From Bradyrhizobium sp. (GTDB taxonomy: Bacteria > Pseudomonadota > Alphaproteobacteria > Rhizobiales > Xanthobacteraceae): a DNA stretch of 8,479 nucleotides. The stretch is from positions 1 to 8,479 of the forward strand of contig JAQGKJ010000076.1 in assembly GCA_028290165.1 (NCBI GenBank). The letters run 5' to 3'. Positions 6,039 to 8,479 of the stretch are shown one piece after another. A model generated the notes under the pieces. The model was not told the DNA's origin. It did no database searches and saw only the letters and a list, made by a program, of their open reading frames with translations. The translations under genes and the position numbers were made by a program. The first letter of the stretch is position 1. The number at the start of each line of letters is the position of its first letter.

Positions 6039-7289
6039 ATGTTGTCGGCCTCCATGACTTCGCGCGAGGCGTGCGTCGCGCGCGATTGCGTCGATCCGCT
6101 TCGTGGTTTCCGCGACCGTTTCATGATTCCGGAAGGCCTCATCTATCTCGACGGCAATTCGCTCGGCCTGATGCCGCGAACTGCTGCAGGCATCTTGGGC
6201 CGTACGATCGAACAAGAATGGGGCCAGGACCTGATCAGGAGCTGGAATACCGCAGGATGGTTCGACATGCCGGTCCGGCTCGGCGACCGCATCGCGGCAC
6301 TGATTGGCGCGGCGCCGGGGCAAACGGTGGTTTGCGACACCACATCGATCAATCTCTACAAAGCGATGCATGCGGCGATCGGATTGAGGCCAGATCGCGA
6401 CGTGGTCATTGCCGAGGACGAGTCGTTCCCGACGGATCTCTATATCGTCGAGGGCGCGATGAAGTCCGCGGGCCGTCCGATGAAGCGGCGACTGATCGGT
6501 GCCGACGGTCCATCAATCGAGGCCCTGCTCGACCGAAATGTCGCCGTCGCCGTGCTCTCGCACGTCAATTATCGCACCGGCGCGCTTCTGGACATGGCCG
6601 CGATCACCAGACAGCTTCACGACGCCGGCGCACTGGTGGTGTGGGATCTCTGTCATTCCATCGGCGTGGTGGAAATCGAATTCGACCTGCATGCGGTCGA
6701 TTTCGCCGTCGGGTGCACCTACAAATATCTCAACGGCGGCCCGGGATCTCCGGCATTTATCTCGGTCGCCAAAGCACACCAGGCCAACGCGCAACATCCA
6801 CTATCGGGCTGGTGGGGTCATGCTGCCCCCTTTGCCTTCGACCGTGACTTCCGGCCTGACGCAGGCATCAGGCGATTTCTCTGCGGAACGCAGCCGATCA
6901 TCTCCCTGCGCGGCGTGGACGTGGCGCTCGACGCCATGGAGGGCGTCGAGGTAGCGGCGCTGAGACAGAAGAGCCTCGCCCTGACCGAACTTTTCATGGC
7001 GCGGGTCACCGCGCTTTTGCCGGGCCTTGATATCGAGACACCGCGCCAGTCTTCGCTGCGCGGCAGTCAGGTCGGGATAACCTTCGACAGGGGTTATGCC
7101 GTGGTCCAGGCGATGATCGAACGCGGCGTTATCGGCGATTTCCGCGCCCCGGACCTCATGCGTTTTGGCTTCGCACCGATTTACGTGCGATTCGCGGATG
7201 TCTGGGATGCCGCCGAAATCCTCGCAAGCTGCATCAACGCAGAAGTATGGCGCGACCCCCGCTTTAACCGGCAGCTTGGCGTGACCTGA
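6039..7289 (+). CDS. kynU: Kynureninase
   Basis: Kynureninase is a PLP enzyme that cleaves L-kynurenine to anthranilate and L-alanine, completing the short tryptophan-to-anthranilate route begun by KynA and KynB. The 416-residue product has the normal family length (about 415-420) and fold-type I aminotransferase pattern: YLDGNSLG at 36-43, TTSINLYK near 101-108, FPTDLY at 130-135, NYRTG at 177-181, WDLCHSIG at 202-209 with Asp203, and the PLP lysine Lys229 in CTYKYLNGGPG. GWWGH at 257-261 and RFGFAP at 375-380 are also family signatures. ATG 6039 is used; the ribosome site before it is weak, and an in-frame ATG at 6054 would remove five residues. The gene diverges from kynAB and converges with the dehydratase gene 27 bp downstream. 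Confidence 0.95.
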   Translation: MLSASMTSREACVARDCVDPLRGFRDRFMIPEGLIYLDGNSLGLMPRTAAGILGRTIEQEWGQDLIRSWNTAGWFDMPVRLGDRIAALIGAAPGQTVVCDTTSINLYKAMHAAIGLRPDRDVVIAEDESFPTDLYIVEGAMKSAGRPMKRRLIGADGPSIEALLDRNVAVAVLSHVNYRTGALLDMAAITRQLHDAGALVVWDLCHSIGVVEIEFDLHAVDFAVGCTYKYLNGGPGSPAFISVAKAHQANAQHPLSGWWGHAAPFAFDRDFRPDAGIRRFLCGTQPIISLRGVDVALDAMEGVEVAALRQKSLALTELFMARVTALLPGLDIETPRQSSLRGSQVGITFDRGYAVVQAMIERGVIGDFRAPDLMRFGFAPIYVRFADVWDAAEILASCINAEVWRDPRFNRQLGVT

Positions 7290-7303
7290 GGCTGCTCGAA
7301 AGC

Positions 7304-7321
7304 ATTAGCTTGCGAGCTAAT
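7304..7321. terminator. Stem-loop between convergent kynU and dehydratase genes, possible bidirectional terminator
   Basis: ATTAGCT (7304-7310) and AGCTAAT (7315-7321) form a perfect 7-bp stem with a TGCG loop, in the short space between the two converging genes. The right arm contains the dehydratase stop codon (7317-7319). The stem is A/T-rich and no T-run follows on either strand, so it would be a weak intrinsic terminator. It could instead block read-through by pausing or protect 3' ends. Confidence 0.4.
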
Positions 7322-8479
7322 CGAACAACGGCCATTCCGCCGCGCCATCATGCGTGACGGCGCCGCCGGGCGCCTGGCCAACCAGACGCGCATATTTGGC
7401 GAGCGCGCCGGCGCGATGCCGGGGCGGACGCGGCTTCCACGCCTGCCGCCGTTTTGCGAATTCATCGTCGTCGATCAAAAGATCCATCCGGCGCGCGCCG
7501 GCGTCGATCCGGATGCGGTCGCCTGCGCGCACCAGCGCCAGCGGGCCGCCGATGAAGGATTCCGGCGAGACATAGCCAATGCACATCCCGCGCGTCGCGC
7601 CGGAAAAGCGCCCGTCGGTGACCAGCGCGACCTTCTCGCCCATGCCCTGCCCGTAGATCAGCGCGGTGACGCCGAGCATCTCGCGCATGCCGGGACCGCC
7701 GACCGGGCCTTCGTTGCGGATGACGAGAACGTCGCCGGCTGAGTATTTCCGATTGCGCACGGCATCGACGCATTGTTCTTCATCCTCGAACACGCGCGCG
7801 ATGCCCTCGAACACCAGGTTCTTCAGGCCGGCGACCTTGATGACGGCGCCATCAGGGCAGAGATTGCCCTTCAGAACGGCTACGCCGCCATCGGGCATGA
7901 TCGGCTTGCCAGTACTGAAGATGATCTCGCCGTCGGGCGCATTTGCCTGCCCATATTCTTCTGCAATCGTCCGGCCGGTGATCGTCAGACAGCTACCGTC
8001 GATGTGGCCGCTTTCGACCAGCGCACGGATGACGACGGCCGTGCCGCCGATGTCGTAAACATCCTTGGCGGTGTATTTCCCGCCAGGGCGCAAATTGCCG
8101 ATCAGGGGCGTGCGCGCAAAGACCTCGCCGACGCCGTCGATCGAAAACGCGATGCCGGCCTCGTTGGCAAGTGCAGGCAAATGCAGCGCGGCGTTGGTCG
8201 ACCCGCCGGTCGCGGCGACGATGGCCGCGCCGTTTTCCAGCGCTCTTCGCGTCACGATTTCGCGCGGCAAGGGCCCGCCTCGTTGCAGCATCTCCATCAC
8301 CAGCCGGCCCGCGCGGCGCGCAACTTGCGCGCGCTCGGCATAGACGCCGGGAATCATCGACACATTGGGCATCGTCAGCCCCATCGCCTCGGAAACCATG
8401 GCCATGGTGTTGGCGGTGAACTGGCCGGCGCAGGCGCCGATCGTCGGCAGGCAGGTCCGCTCGATGCCCGCCAGCGTCG
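7317..8479 (-). CDS. Dihydroxy-acid dehydratase family protein (IlvD/Edd), N-terminus beyond window
   Basis: IlvD/Edd enzymes are Fe-S proteins that dehydrate 2,3-dihydroxy acids (IlvD, in isoleucine/valine synthesis) or sugar acids. About 387 C-terminal residues are visible and the frame stays open to the window edge, so the gene starts outside; an in-frame ATG at 8405-8403 is internal because family sequence continues before it. The segment [15 protein letters not shown] holds a conserved cluster-binding Cys (codon 8430-8432). Further matches are [27 protein letters not shown], and [12 protein letters not shown] with the proposed catalytic Ser (codon 7602-7604). The end, [14 protein letters not shown], is also family-typical. 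GACAGQF rather than the GACGGMY or GSCSGMF of standard IlvD suggests a paralogue, so a sugar-acid or other dihydroxy-acid substrate is possible. A link to kynU is not evident; the genes converge. Confidence 0.9.
   Translation of the reverse strand, partial: TLAGIERTCLPTIGACAGQFTANTMAMVSEAMGLTMPNVSMIPGVYAERAQVARRAGRLVMEMLQRGGPLPREIVTRRALENGAAIVAATGGSTNAALHLPALANEAGIAFSIDGVGEVFARTPLIGNLRPGGKYTAKDVYDIGGTAVVIRALVESGHIDGSCLTITGRTIAEEYGQANAPDGEIIFSTGKPIMPDGGVAVLKGNLCPDGAVIKVAGLKNLVFEGIARVFEDEEQCVDAVRNRKYSAGDVLVIRNEGPVGGPGMREMLGVTALIYGQGMGEKVALVTDGRFSGATRGMCIGYVSPESFIGGPLALVRAGDRIRIDAGARRMDLLIDDDEFAKRRQAWKPRPPRHRAGALAKYARLVGQAPGGAVTHDGAAEWPLFD

Overview
The window looks like chromosomal DNA from a high-GC alphaproteobacterium. 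The best guess is the Bradyrhizobium / Rhodopseudomonas / Afipia group (Nitrobacteraceae). The grounds are the GC-rich coding sequence and a paired palindromic repeat at 1765-1853, whose read-through peptides (of the type MPGLVPGIHVL and DARDKPGHDD) are familiar from spurious extensions of genes in that group. This placement is from recognition, not from a search. No tRNA, rRNA, CRISPR array, transposase or phage gene was seen, and there is no gene-free stretch longer than about 190 bases.

Left part (1-4430). A 3-hydroxyacyl-CoA dehydrogenase, cut at its N-terminus by the window edge, runs rightward. It ends on the same CTAG (691-694) as a leftward gene for a NicX-like, 2,5-dihydroxypyridine-dioxygenase-type protein. 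Upstream of the NicX-like gene, across the palindromic repeat, lies a compact leftward ABC-transporter operon of the nitrate/taurine/sulfonate type: ATPase, permease 1, permease 2, joined by two ATGA overlaps. No substrate-binding protein is present in the window. A TATAAT box at 4330-4335 is a candidate promoter for this operon.

Middle part (4431-7289). This is the upper kynurenine pathway for tryptophan. kynA (tryptophan 2,3-dioxygenase) and kynB (N-formylkynurenine formamidase) are leftward and coupled by a GTGA overlap. kynU (kynureninase) diverges from them. Together they would convert L-tryptophan to anthranilate and L-alanine, with release of formate. The 190-bp divergent control region holds three tandem 15-16 bp repeats and a 19-bp inverted repeat, both candidate operators. 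KynB has Tyr160 where the family usually has a zinc-ligand histidine.

Right part (7290-8479). After a 27-bp gap holding a perfect 7-bp stem-loop, a leftward dihydroxy-acid dehydratase family gene (IlvD/Edd) runs off the window edge.

A working view is that the window joins tryptophan-to-anthranilate catabolism to an uptake system and a ring-cleavage-type dioxygenase homologue, so it may be part of an aromatic or N-heterocycle utilisation locus. The kynurenine steps are well supported. The substrates of the transporter, the NicX-like enzyme and the dehydrogenase cannot be read from the sequence.
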